The notes under the pieces: generated by a model
Told to the model about the DNA's origin: nothing
What the model saw: only the letters and a program-made list of their open reading frames with translations
Databases searched by the model: none
In this document: piece by piece, positions 50,640 through 60,103 of the stretch
Layout: every line of letters starts with the position of its first letter
How positions within the stretch are numbered: position 1 is the first letter of the stretch
Program-made: the position numbers and the translations under genes
NCBI GenBank assembly: GCA_963791885.1
Contig: CAWBUL010000006.1
Span: 1,116,001 to 1,180,000 of the forward strand
Direction: 5' to 3'
Source: CAVSUZ01 sp963791885
GTDB taxonomy: Bacteria > Pseudomonadota > Alphaproteobacteria > Acetobacterales > Acetobacteraceae
Length of the DNA stretch: 64,000 bases

Positions 50640-51093
50640 TCAGCCTTTGGCTTGCTGATCCATAAGGTGCGCGATCCGACGTAGCGCGAGTTCATAACCC
50701 TGAGTGCCGAAACCGGCGATCACGCCATTGGCCCTGAGCGAAACGAAGGACCGATGCCGGAATTCCTCGCGCTGGTGCACGTTCGAAATGTGCACCTCGA
50801 TGACCGGCGGATCGAATGTATTCAGTGCATCCAGGATCGCCACCGAGTAGTGCGTGAACGCCGCGGGGTTGATCACGATGGCGCCTGCAATCTCTCGCGC
50901 CTCATGGATCCAGTCCACAATCTCGTACTCGCGGTTGCTTTGATGGAACCGGAGTTCAAGCCGAAGTTCCTTCGCCAGTTTGCGGCAGGCTGATTTCGAT
51001 ATCGGCCAAGGTCTCATGGCCGTAGATATGCGGCTGCCGCTTGCCGAGCAGGTTGAGATTGGGGCCGTTCAGGACGAAAACGAGGCGGCTCAT
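50640..51093 (-). pseudogene. aroQ: Type II 3-dehydroquinate dehydratase, frameshifted
   Basis: The N-terminal frame from ATG 51093 gives [19 protein letters not shown], the family signature with the catalytic Tyr, and then LADIEIS. The rest ([46 protein letters not shown] with catalytic His) is in another frame. One extra base near 50988 accounts for it. The corrected length of about 150 is normal. GGAAGGGGG precedes the start. It would convert dehydroquinate to dehydroshikimate. Confidence 0.9.
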
Positions 51094-51224
51094 GTGAAAC
51101 CCCCTTCCGAAGCGTTCGTCGGCGCATCCACTTCGGCGTTTAACCGGTCAGGGTCAACCCATGAGACGCCGTTGCCTGGCGCGAACCGCTCGGCCACAGT
51201 CCGCTGAACTCCTGGTGCTGGGAC

Positions 51225-52382
51225 ATGTTGGACCAGAGACTCCATCAAACGGACGGCAAGGCCGCCTGGTACACGCTGGAACCGCGCGGCGATACGATGC
51301 GCCTTGTGGTCGGGGGCGCCTGGACAAGGAATGAGGCCCGGCGGCTCGACCCGCTGATGCGATCCTTGACCCTGCAGGGCTACAAGCGCGTGGAGATCGA
51401 CTGCCAGGCGCTTTCGCGCCTCGACACGGTCGGAGCATGGCTGCTGCTGCGCACCGGGCGGACCTGGCACGCCCAGGGTGCGGCGATCGAGCCGGTCAAT
51501 GTGGCCGAGGAGTACCGGGAACTCGTCCACACGATCGATTATGAATGCCATGCGCCGCCGGTTGAAATGCCGCCGCCCCCGAGTCTGGCGGCACTGCTTG
51601 ATCGCGTTGGCCGCGGCTTTTGGCACGCGGCCGACCAGGCCTATGGATTGCTCGGCTTCTTCGGCCTCGTGGTAATCGAACTCGGCGCCACGATCATGCG
51701 TCCGCGCAAGCTGCGTGTCGCGGCGCTGGTCCACCAGATGGAGGAAATCGGCCTCAATTCGCTGCCGATCGTGGGGCTGCTCTCTTTGCTCGTCGGAGTC
51801 GTCTTCGCCTACCAGGGGGCGGGCGAATTGCGTCGCTTTGGCGCCGATGTTTTCACGGTAAATCTGCTAGGCGTCGGCGTCCTTCGGGAACTCGGGGCCA
51901 TGATGGCGGCGATCATGGTCGCCGGACGCTCCGGTTCTGCCTTCACCGCCCAGATCGGCACGATGAAGGTCAATGAAGAACTCGATGCCATACAGGTAGG
52001 CGGGCTGAACCTGATACAAGTGCTGGTTCTGCCGAGGCTGCTGGGCATCATCATCACGCTGCCGCTGCTGACGTTCTATTCCAACATGATGGGCCTCCTG
52101 GGCGGAGGGATCATCTGCTACTTCGATCTCGGCATCACGACCCACGTGTTTCTCGACCAGCTCCGTTCCGCGGTTTCGGGCGGGACATTCTGGCTTGGCC
52201 TGATCAAGGCGCCCGTTTTTGCCTTCATCATCGGCTTGGTCGGCTGCCATCAGGGTTTGCAAGTCGAGCAAAACGCAGCCAGCGTCGGCCGGCATACGAC
52301 CCATGCCGTGGTGGAGGCCATCTTTCTGGTGATCGTCGCCGATGCGGTCTTTTCTATCGTGTTCACGACATTCGGGCTATGA
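51225..52382 (+). CDS. MlaE-family lipid ABC transporter permease with N-terminal STAS domain
   Basis: 385 residues. Residues 1-100 look like a STAS domain (RLVVGGAWTRNEARRLDPLM, VEIDCQALSRLDTVGAWLLL), comparable to MlaB. Residues 120-385 form the MlaE permease (ELRRFGADVFTVNLLGVGVLRELG, GSAFTAQIGTMKVNEELDAI). Thus MlaB and MlaE functions are fused. Mla systems move phospholipids between the membranes of Gram-negative bacteria. It is the first of four overlapping genes. Confidence 0.93.
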   Translation: MLDQRLHQTDGKAAWYTLEPRGDTMRLVVGGAWTRNEARRLDPLMRSLTLQGYKRVEIDCQALSRLDTVGAWLLLRTGRTWHAQGAAIEPVNVAEEYRELVHTIDYECHAPPVEMPPPPSLAALLDRVGRGFWHAADQAYGLLGFFGLVVIELGATIMRPRKLRVAALVHQMEEIGLNSLPIVGLLSLLVGVVFAYQGAGELRRFGADVFTVNLLGVGVLRELGAMMAAIMVAGRSGSAFTAQIGTMKVNEELDAIQVGGLNLIQVLVLPRLLGIIITLPLLTFYSNMMGLLGGGIICYFDLGITTHVFLDQLRSAVSGGTFWLGLIKAPVFAFIIGLVGCHQGLQVEQNAASVGRHTTHAVVEAIFLVIVADAVFSIVFTTFGL

Positions 52383-53152
52383 ACCTGTCGACCGAGCCCG
52401 ACGTGGTCATCCGAGTCCAGAGCCTGCTGACGCGACTGGGCGGCCGCGTGCTGCACGACCACATCAATCTCGAAGTATTCCGTGGTGAAGTACTCGGCGT
52501 CGTCGGAAGTTCCGGCTCCGGCAAATCTGTCCTGCTCCGCTCGATTATTGGTCTGCAGCAACCTGCAGGGGGCAGCATTGAAGTTCTGGGCCAGAGTTTC
52601 TCTGCCCTTTATGGCGATGATCTGGTGCGCTTGCAGGTACGGTGGGGCGTCCTGTTCCAGGATGGCGCGCTGTTCGGGGACCAAACGGTCGCTGAGAACA
52701 TCCAGGTTCCACTCCGCGAACATACCGACCTGTCGCAACGCCTTATGGACGAAGTCGCGTCCATCAGGCTGAGCATGGTCGGGCTTCCATACGACGCGGC
52801 AGGCAAGTATCCATCCGAATTATCCGGGGGTATGCGCAAGCGCGCGGGCCTGGCGCGCGCCCTGGCGCTTGATCCGGAGCTGCTCTTCCTGGACGAACCG
52901 ACCGCCGGGCTCGATCCCATATCCGCCACCGAGTTTGATGTGCTCATTCGCGAGCTGCAAAAGAGCTTGCGGCTAACCGTCTTCATGGTCACTCACGATC
53001 TCGATACACTGCGCGCGACGACCGATCGCATCGCCGTCCTGGTCGATCGCCAAATAAAGGTCGGAACAATGGACACGCTCACCCAAGATCCGCATCCTTG
53101 GATCCACGAATACTTCAACGGCGTGCGGGCACGGAAGTCTCTCGGCAACTGA
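52379..53152 (+). CDS. MlaF-family lipid ABC transporter ATPase
   Basis: 257 residues. Walker A GSSGSGKSV, Q-loop region VLFQDGALFGDQTV, signature LSGGMRKR, Walker B LLFLDEPTAGLD and switch His in VTHDLDTL are all present. It overlaps the permease gene by 4 nt and drives the lipid transporter. Confidence 0.95.
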   Translation: MNLSTEPDVVIRVQSLLTRLGGRVLHDHINLEVFRGEVLGVVGSSGSGKSVLLRSIIGLQQPAGGSIEVLGQSFSALYGDDLVRLQVRWGVLFQDGALFGDQTVAENIQVPLREHTDLSQRLMDEVASIRLSMVGLPYDAAGKYPSELSGGMRKRAGLARALALDPELLFLDEPTAGLDPISATEFDVLIRELQKSLRLTVFMVTHDLDTLRATTDRIAVLVDRQIKVGTMDTLTQDPHPWIHEYFNGVRARKSLGN

Positions 53153-53165
53153 CGGGAACCGATGC

Positions 53166-54107
53166 ATGGAATCTCGCGCCAACTACGTAGCGACCGGTGC
53201 ATTCGTCCTGCTTGTGCTTGCCGGCATTATCGCCGCGGCATTGTGGCTGGCCGGCGCCCAGTTCAACATGCGTTACGCCGACTATGAGACCCATGTCGCC
53301 GGCTCGGTTAGTGGGCTGGATGTAAGCGCTCCTGTCCGGCTGAACGGCATCGAGATCGGCCACGTTGCCAGCATCGAGCAGGACGCGCGGGATCCGGCAG
53401 ATGTGATTGTACGTCTTCAGATACGGCAGGATGCAACGATACGCCGAGATTCCGTCGCGTCGCTCGAGATGGCGGGGCTGACCGGCGGTCGCTACGTCGA
53501 AATCTCCGGCGGAACGCTCGGCTCTCCCAGGCTGACTGCGGCGCCCGGACAGCCGAATCCCGTGATCGCCTCACAATCCTCGTCCCTCGACGCGCTGTTC
53601 GCCGATGCGCCCAAACTGATGAGTCAGTTGAACAGCATTGCCGCCAGGCTGCAGGCGGTCGTGAGCGACCAGAACATTCACGCGATCAGCGACGCACTGA
53701 CCAATCTGGACGAGCTGACAGCTCATCTGTCCCAGCGATCGCAGGATCTGGATCGTCTGATAGACGATGGCGGAGCGACCCTGCACAACCTGGCCAGAGC
53801 GAGTGCCACCCTGAACACATTGCTCGATCACTTCCAGGGCACCCCGGCCGAGCTCGACCGCCTGCTTGCCTCTGCCAACCTCACCTTTAACCGGGCGACC
53901 AATCTCGCGAACAACCTGAATGATGTTGTGCGGACCAGCCGCCCAGGCCTGAACGAACTGACGACCACCGTACCCGCCCGTCTTGACGAACTGCTGACGA
54001 CGGCCAACCGCCTGACCATCAGCCTCGATCGTCTCTCTTCCGAGCTGGAGCGTAATCCCAGCAGCATTCTCTTTGGTGCGAGCCAGCAGGGCTACCGGCC
54101 GCGATGA
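53166..54107 (+). CDS. MlaD-family MCE-domain lipid-binding protein
   Basis: 313 residues. One N-terminal membrane anchor (ATGAFVLLVLAGIIAAALWLA) is followed by an MCE domain (GSVSGLDVSAPVRLNGIEIG and VASLEMAGLTGGRYVEISGG). A long helical region rich in Asn, Leu and Thr repeats forms a coiled coil. It is longer than E. coli MlaD (183 residues) and resembles the extended MCE proteins of alphaproteobacteria. It carries lipid across the periplasm. Confidence 0.93.
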   Translation: MESRANYVATGAFVLLVLAGIIAAALWLAGAQFNMRYADYETHVAGSVSGLDVSAPVRLNGIEIGHVASIEQDARDPADVIVRLQIRQDATIRRDSVASLEMAGLTGGRYVEISGGTLGSPRLTAAPGQPNPVIASQSSSLDALFADAPKLMSQLNSIAARLQAVVSDQNIHAISDALTNLDELTAHLSQRSQDLDRLIDDGGATLHNLARASATLNTLLDHFQGTPAELDRLLASANLTFNRATNLANNLNDVVRTSRPGLNELTTTVPARLDELLTTANRLTISLDRLSSELERNPSSILFGASQQGYRPR

Positions 54108-54754
54108 TCGCTGCGCCAATCCGTCGCCGGTCGCTCCTCACCGGCCTATCTCTCTTGCCCCTGGCGGCCGGTTGCAGCGTGTTGCCCTCACCCCAGGTGC
54201 CCCAGATCTATCGGCTTTCGCCACGCGTGGATGATCCGCCTGGTCCTCGGATCCCGAACAGCGCACTTGCGATCGACCTTCCCTTCGCCTCTCAAAGTCT
54301 CGATACGGACCGCATTGCACTCACCCGCGGTCGCACGCGCTTCGACTATTACGCCGATTCCGTCTGGACCGATCGTCTGCCTGTGCTGGTTCAAACGGTG
54401 ATGGTGGAGGCGTTTGAAGGCGACGGCCGCCTCACGGAGGTCAACCGGGACCCTTTCACCCTGACCCGCGGCTATGTTCTGCGTACCGAAATCCGCCGGT
54501 TTCAAGCCGAGTATCCGAGCGAACCAGATGGCTCGCCCAACATCGCCATTACTCTTCAGCTCGACCTCTCTACCCAGCCGGAGGGCCGTTTGGTCGCCAG
54601 CCGGCTGATCTCGGCCAATGAGCGCGCGTCACAGAATAAGCTTGATGCAATCATCACGACCTTCAATTCAGCGACAGCTGACGCGCTGCAACAGATGGTT
54701 GTCTGGACGCTTCAGTCCATAGCAGCCGATCGAAGCCGGCACATAAGATCATGA
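54104..54754 (+). CDS. ABC-type transport auxiliary lipoprotein (PqiC/MCE partner)
   Basis: 216 residues. The lipoprotein signal has LLPLAAGC at the lipobox, with Cys at about residue 24 becoming the lipid-modified N-terminus. The body (YRLSPRVDDPP, AIDLPFASQSLDTDRIAL, FDYYADSVWTDRLPVLVQ) matches the PqiC-like auxiliary domain. Probably outer-membrane anchored. It overlaps mlaD by ATGA. Confidence 0.9.
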   Translation: MIAAPIRRRSLLTGLSLLPLAAGCSVLPSPQVPQIYRLSPRVDDPPGPRIPNSALAIDLPFASQSLDTDRIALTRGRTRFDYYADSVWTDRLPVLVQTVMVEAFEGDGRLTEVNRDPFTLTRGYVLRTEIRRFQAEYPSEPDGSPNIAITLQLDLSTQPEGRLVASRLISANERASQNKLDAIITTFNSATADALQQMVVWTLQSIAADRSRHIRS

Positions 54755-54822
54755 GAGGCACACGGCTTGATCTTTGTTGAGCATCGCGCCAGCGCTTCAG
54801 AAGAAAACTCGGAGGAAACTAC

Positions 54823-55305
54823 ATGAGCCAGCCAACTGGCACAGCCCCGCCAAGCACCCCCGCCATGCTGCACAAGGTGGCTTTTGCCTCCAGCATCGGC
54901 AGCATGGTCGAGTGGTACGACTTCTTCATCTACGGCACCGCGGCGGCGCTGGTGTTCAACAAGCTGTTCTTCCCGGGCCTTAACCGTTGGTGGGTTCACT
55001 CGTTGCGCTCGGCACCTACGCAACGGGCTTCCTGGCACGTCCCATCGGCGGCTTGGTGTTCGGTGTCATCGGCGACCGCAAGGGCCGTAAAGCCGAACTG
55101 GTGATCACTCTGCTGATGGTCGGCGCGGCCACCTTCATCATCGGCCTTCTGCCCACCTATCAAACGATAGGTTCGTACGGTGCGCTCATCCTGGTATTGG
55201 TGCGGCTGATCCACGGATTCGGCATCGGTGGAGAGCAGGGCAATGCCATCCTGATAACCTGCGAACATGCACCACCGCCATCGCGCGGCTTCTACCGAGG
55301 TAGCC
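54823..55305 (+). pseudogene. MHS-family MFS transporter, frameshifted and C-terminally truncated
   Basis: GGAGGAAACTAC precedes ATG 54823. The first 54 residues ([20 protein letters not shown]) are in frame, then one missing base near 54985 shifts the frame. The following [31 protein letters not shown] and GIGGEQGNAILITCEHAP continue in the next frame. All sequence after helix 5 or so is absent and uxuB-like coding begins at once. About 150 of the expected 430 residues remain. Confidence 0.88.
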
Positions 55306-55309
55306 TGAC

Positions 55310-56767
55310 ATGCCGCTTCGCCTGTCTGACTCCACCATCGGCACCGCTCAGCCCGGCACCATACTGCCGGGCTACGACCGCGCAGCACTGCCAACCGGCA
55401 TCGTCCATCTTGGCCTCGGCGCCTTCGTCCGCGCCCATATGGCGACCTATACGGATGACCTGCTCGCCATCGAGCCCGGCCCCTGGGGCATCGCCGGCGT
55501 CAGCTTGAAACGGCCGGACCAGCGTGACCGGCTTGCCCCGCAGGACGCACTCCAGCGTGACGGCACCACGACCACAGCCCGTATTCTGGGCTGCGTTCGT
55601 GCCGCTATTGTCGCACCCGAAGATCCCGCTGGCCTCATCACCCGCTTGGCCGATTCCGCGTGTCGCATCGTCAGTCTGACAGTAACGGAGAAAGGTTACT
55701 GCCACGACCCGGCAAGCGGTCGGTTGGATGCGAACCATCCCGACATCCTCCACGACCTCGCGCACCCTGCGGCGCCACGCTCCGCCGTTGGCTTGATCGT
55801 CGCCGCCCTTACGCAGCGGCACGATGCAGGGCAACCACCGTTCACCGTACTGTGCTGCGACAACCTGCCGCACAACGGCTCGTTGGTCGCCGGTTTGGTG
55901 CCCGACTTTGCCGCCTTGCGCAGTGACCGGCTCGCCGCCTGGATCGAGGCCACCACCGCCTTCCCCGCGACCATGGTCGATCGCATCGTTCCAGCCGCAA
56001 CAGATTCCGATCTCGCTGACGCCGCTCGTTTGACCGGGCTTTCCGACGCTGCGCCAGTCAGCCACGAGCCGTTCCGCCAATGGATCATCGAGGATCGCTT
56101 CGTCGATGGCGTGCGTCCACGTTGGGAGAAGGTCGGGGCGGAACTCGTCACCGACGTGCGCCCGTATGAGCACATGAAACTGTGGCTGCTCAACGGCACG
56201 CATTCGGCGCTCGCCTATCTCGGCTATCTCGCGGGGCATGAGACGATTGCCGACACCGTGGCCGATCCGATGCTGCGGCGTTACGTCACCGCGCTCTGGC
56301 AGGAGATCATTCCCGTCGTCCCGCCGCCGCCCGGCGTCGATCTCACCAACTACACAAGGCAGCTTCTGGCCCGCTTCGCCAACCCAGCGATCCGCCATCG
56401 CACCTGGCAGATCGCCATGGATGGATCGCAGAAACTACCCCAGCGTCTGCTCTCTACAGTCCGCGAGCGGCTGGCGCGCAACCTTCCCATCCCGCATCTC
56501 GCACTCGCCGTCGCCGCATGGATTCGTTACATCGGGGGCGTTGATGAATCTGGCCGACCTATCGATGTGCGCGATCCGCTGGCTGGCGTATTGGCGACCG
56601 CGCTCGCACAGGCCGGATCGGACCCGGCCCGGCGCGTGCAAGCCGTGCTGCAGCAACAGAGCGTTTTCGGCACCGACCTACCGCGCTCGGCGCAATTCGT
56701 CTCTGCCGTGACCGGCTCTTATACTGCGCTGCTGGCGCGCGGCGCGCGCGCCATGCCCGCGTGCTGA
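55310..56767 (+). CDS. Mannitol dehydrogenase-family oxidoreductase (fructuronate reductase-like)
   Basis: 485 residues of the polyol-specific long-chain dehydrogenase family: GIVHLGLGAFVRAHMA N-terminal NAD segment, LTVTEKGYC, and MKLWLLNGTHSALAYLGYL carrying the Lys-Asn-His catalytic pattern. Beside a mannonate dehydratase it most likely is fructuronate reductase (UxuB), reducing fructuronate to mannonate. It starts immediately after the truncated transporter, with GAGGTAG as ribosome-binding site. Confidence 0.9.
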   Translation: MPLRLSDSTIGTAQPGTILPGYDRAALPTGIVHLGLGAFVRAHMATYTDDLLAIEPGPWGIAGVSLKRPDQRDRLAPQDALQRDGTTTTARILGCVRAAIVAPEDPAGLITRLADSACRIVSLTVTEKGYCHDPASGRLDANHPDILHDLAHPAAPRSAVGLIVAALTQRHDAGQPPFTVLCCDNLPHNGSLVAGLVPDFAALRSDRLAAWIEATTAFPATMVDRIVPAATDSDLADAARLTGLSDAAPVSHEPFRQWIIEDRFVDGVRPRWEKVGAELVTDVRPYEHMKLWLLNGTHSALAYLGYLAGHETIADTVADPMLRRYVTALWQEIIPVVPPPPGVDLTNYTRQLLARFANPAIRHRTWQIAMDGSQKLPQRLLSTVRERLARNLPIPHLALAVAAWIRYIGGVDESGRPIDVRDPLAGVLATALAQAGSDPARRVQAVLQQQSVFGTDLPRSAQFVSAVTGSYTALLARGARAMPAC

Positions 56768-56819
56768 CCAACCGGAGGTCCCGACGGAACAAAGCTGGCG
56801 CTGGTTCGGCCCTGATGAC

Positions 56820-57980
56820 GTGGTGAAGCTCCCGACAATTCGTCAGGCTGGCGCCTCGGGTGTCGTCACCGCCCTGCACCAGATCCCCTATGGCGAGGTC
56901 TGGACCGTCGAAGCGATCGAGGAGCGGAAGTCCGCTATCGCCGCCGATCCGTCGCTCGGCCTGCATTGGAACGTCGTGGAAAGCCTGCCGGTGCATGAAC
57001 GGATCAAGCTGGGCGAGGGCGACCTATCCGCCCTGTTCGACGCGTACCGACAGTCGATGCGCAATCTCGCCGCCCGTGGCATCCGTATCATCTGCTACAA
57101 TTTCATGCCGGTGGTGGACTGGACACGCACCGAGTTGTTCCACACGCTGCCCGGCGGCGGCCGTGCGCTCCGCTTCAACGCGCATAAATACGCCGCTTTT
57201 GACTGTTTCATGCTGCAGCGTCCGGGCGCCGAGGCCGACCACCCACCCCCCGTGCTGGACCGCGCCAAAACCTGGTTCGCCCGTGCCTCAAAGAGCGACA
57301 AATCCATGCTGCTGGCCAGCATCATGGCCGGCCTGCCCGGCGCCTTCGACCGTTACGACATCCCGGCGCTGCGCACGATGTTGGCGCGCTATAAGGACAT
57401 CTCGGCCGATGGCCTCCGTCAGAACCTCGCGCGGTTCCTTCGCGAGATCATCCCGGTCGCTGAGGAAGTCGGCATCCGCATGGCCATCCATCCCGATGAC
57501 CCACCGCGCCCGCTCATGGGCCTCCCGCGTATCGTCTCCAACGCCGATGATCTTGCCTTCATCACCGGTGCCGTCGCGTCCGAGGCGAACGGCATCACCT
57601 TCTGCACCGGTTCGCTCGGAGCCGGCGCGCAGAACGACGTCCCGGCCCTGGCTCATCGTTTCGCACCGCGCGTCCATTTTGTGCACCTGCGCAATGTCGC
57701 CAAGGAGCCGGACGGATCCTTCATGGAAGCCGACCACCTCGCCGGCGATACTGACATGGTCAGCGTGGTAGAGACGATGCTGACCGAGCAAACGCGCCGC
57801 CGTGATTCCGGCGATGCGCGTTGGCGGTTGCCATTCCGCCCGGATCACGGGCACGAATTGCTGGACGATGTAGGGAAGGGGAGTTTCCCGGGTTACTCCG
57901 CAATCGGTCGCCTCAAGGGCCTCGCAGAAATCCGTGGCATCATCACGGCCGTCGCTCGTCTCAAAGGGTTGGCCGCTTAG
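56820..57980 (+). CDS. uxuA: Mannonate dehydratase
   Basis: Dehydrates D-mannonate to 2-keto-3-deoxygluconate. 386 residues from GTG 56820: RQAGASGVVTALHQIPYGEVW, GIRIICYNFMPVVDWTRT, MAIHPDDPP and CTGSLGAGAQNDVP, with the metal-binding His/Cys region. Conserved coding (TEQSWRWFGPDD) continues upstream to 56784, but no ATG, GTG or TTG lies in frame there; the expected start position reads CCG right after GGAGG. Either a non-standard start is used or the N-terminus was damaged. Follows uxuB. Confidence 0.9.
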   Translation: MVKLPTIRQAGASGVVTALHQIPYGEVWTVEAIEERKSAIAADPSLGLHWNVVESLPVHERIKLGEGDLSALFDAYRQSMRNLAARGIRIICYNFMPVVDWTRTELFHTLPGGGRALRFNAHKYAAFDCFMLQRPGAEADHPPPVLDRAKTWFARASKSDKSMLLASIMAGLPGAFDRYDIPALRTMLARYKDISADGLRQNLARFLREIIPVAEEVGIRMAIHPDDPPRPLMGLPRIVSNADDLAFITGAVASEANGITFCTGSLGAGAQNDVPALAHRFAPRVHFVHLRNVAKEPDGSFMEADHLAGDTDMVSVVETMLTEQTRRRDSGDARWRLPFRPDHGHELLDDVGKGSFPGYSAIGRLKGLAEIRGIITAVARLKGLAA

Positions 57981-58025
57981 CACGCGGCGGCTAATAACGC
58001 CGCTATCCCAGACAGGAGAGCGCGC

Positions 58026-58790
58026 GTGACCGGAGAACACCAACCTCGCGTCGCTTTTGTGACCGGCGGTGCCCGCGGCATCGGCCGAGCCTGTGCGCTT
58101 GGCCTCGCCCGCGCCGGCTACGACATCGCGTTGGTCGATCTGCTGGAACCCGAAATGGAACGCACCGCCGGTGAAATCGCGACGCTCGGGCGTCATGCGA
58201 TGACCCTACCGGCCGATGTCGCGGATCATGAGCGCGCCAAGGAAGTGGTAGCAGCCGTGCTCGCGCGATTTGGCCGCATCGATTTCCTGCTCAACAATGC
58301 CGGGCGCGCCCAGCCGAAGGGCATCCTGGAAATCACCGAGGAAGAATTCGACCGCAGCATCGCCGTCAACCTCAAGAGCTGCTTCAACTACATCCAGGCC
58401 GTCGTGCCCGTCATGCTGAAACAGGGGGGCGGCCGGATCGCATCGATGTCGTCATTGAACGCGCATTCCGGCGGCGTCACCGCCGCGGTCAGCCGGTTCG
58501 CCTACGCTTCTGCCAAGGCCGGGATTATCGGCATGACGCGCGCTCTGGCCAAGGAACTCGGACCAACCATCCTGATCAACGCCATCTGTCCCGGCCTGAT
58601 CGAGACGGAGATCGCCAAGAACCACGTCATTGTTGAGCGTGGCGCGCAAATTGCTAGGGATGGCATCGCGTTGCACCGCGTGGGGTGCACCGACGACGTG
58701 GCGCAGCTTGTGGTGTTTCTCGCGACCTCGCAGCCCTGCTTCATCACCGGGCAGGATATCAAGGTCGACGGATTTCAGTATCAAATGTAA
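58026..58790 (+). CDS. SDR-family oxidoreductase
   Basis: 254 residues starting at GTG 58026 with AGGAG upstream. The cofactor loop is VTGGARGIGRAC. DLLEPEM after the second strand suggests NAD preference. It has NNAG, the catalytic Ser in SMSSLNAHSGG and YASAK. The IKVDGFQYQM end is typical of the family's C-terminal DGG-type tail. It is part of the hexuronate-type cluster; it may oxidise or reduce a sugar acid. Confidence 0.87.
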   Translation: MTGEHQPRVAFVTGGARGIGRACALGLARAGYDIALVDLLEPEMERTAGEIATLGRHAMTLPADVADHERAKEVVAAVLARFGRIDFLLNNAGRAQPKGILEITEEEFDRSIAVNLKSCFNYIQAVVPVMLKQGGGRIASMSSLNAHSGGVTAAVSRFAYASAKAGIIGMTRALAKELGPTILINAICPGLIETEIAKNHVIVERGAQIARDGIALHRVGCTDDVAQLVVFLATSQPCFITGQDIKVDGFQYQM

Positions 58791-58798
58791 GGACAAAG

Positions 58799-60086
58799 AT
58801 GCCAGAACTCCTTACCGACCGCCGGCCTCGATGCCGCGACCCTGCGACGACGTGCCATCCTGTCCTGCATCATCGGCAATTTGCTCGAGTTGTTCGACTT
58901 CGGCGTCTACGGTTATTTCGCCGCGGCGATCGGGCGCTCGATCTTCCCTTCGGCCAACCCGATAAACTCTATCCTCAGCAGCTTCGCCTTCTGATGCGCC
59001 CCGTGGGCACCATGGTCATCGGCAGCTACGGCGACCGCTACGGTCGCAAATCGGCGCTGGTGCTGACGGTAACGATGATGGCAACCGCCACGGGCCTGAC
59101 CGGCCTGGTGCCCTCGTACGCGACAATTGGCCTCGCCGCGCCGGCGCTGCTCGTGCTCTGCCGGTTGTTGCAGGGCTTCTCCACGGGCGGCGAATGGGGC
59201 GGCGCCGCGTCTTTCATGGTGGAATACGCTCCCGCCGGCCGACGTGCTTTCTTCGGCAGCCTCCAGCAGGTGAGCACCGGCCTCGGCCAGCTTTGCTCCA
59301 TCACCGCCGCCTTCGTTCTGAACGCCACGCTGTCTCAGGCCGATGTAACGAGCTGGGGCTGGCGCGTGCCTTTCCTGATTGGCTTTGCCCTCGCACCCGT
59401 CGGCTATTGGCTACGCACGCGCGTCGCAGAAACGCCGGTGTTCGAAAACGTCGTCACCCAGGGCAGGCTTGAAGCGACGCCGCTGCGCGTCGCTTTCAAC
59501 AACTATCTCGGCCCGATCGCGCAAGCCTTCGGGATAACGATCATCTGGACAGTCGCCAGCTATATGTTCCTCACCTTTCTGCCGACCTACGCGACCTCGC
59601 AACTGCACATGCTTGCCTCCACAGCTTTCGCTTCGGCGCTGATCGCCGCGATCGTGCACGTCCTTCTGCTCCCCTGTTTCGGCACGCTGGCTGACCGGAT
59701 CGGACGCAAGCCCCTGATGCTGACCTGCGCCGCCGGCTTTCTCGTGCTGGCCTATCCGCTGTTCAGTTATCTGGTCACCGAACGCAATTTCCAGGCGATG
59801 CTCACCGTGCAGCTCTGCGGCGCGGTACTATACGCGATGATCAACAGCTGCGCCTCGGCAGGTACTGTGCGAGATGTTCCCGACGCAGATCCGCTACACC
59901 GCGCTTTCCGTCGGTTACAACGCGGCGGTCATGATCTTCGGCGGATTCGCGCCGTTCATTGCGGCCTTCCTGATAAAAGCAACCGGAGAACCCATCGCGC
60001 CGACCTACTACGTCATGGCCTGTGCTTTCGTGAGCTTGATGGTAATCCTTCGTGTGCAAGACCGCACCAACGCGCCATTGATGTGA
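58799..60086 (+). pseudogene. MHS-family MFS transporter with three lesions
   Basis: Start ATG 58799 (GGACAAAG upstream). Lesion 1: an extra C at about 58820; beyond it LDAATLRRRAILSCIIGNLL and ELFDFGVYGYFAAAIG read in the next frame. Lesion 2: a deletion at about 58990 where SSFAF meets a stop instead of reaching LMRPVGTMVIGSYGDRYGRK. Lesion 3: an extra G near 59863, after which MFPTQIRYTALSVGYNAAVM continues in a third frame to 60086. Otherwise all twelve helices are recognisable. Confidence 0.9.
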
Positions 60087-60103
60087 GAAAGATAGCCTGA
60101 GGA

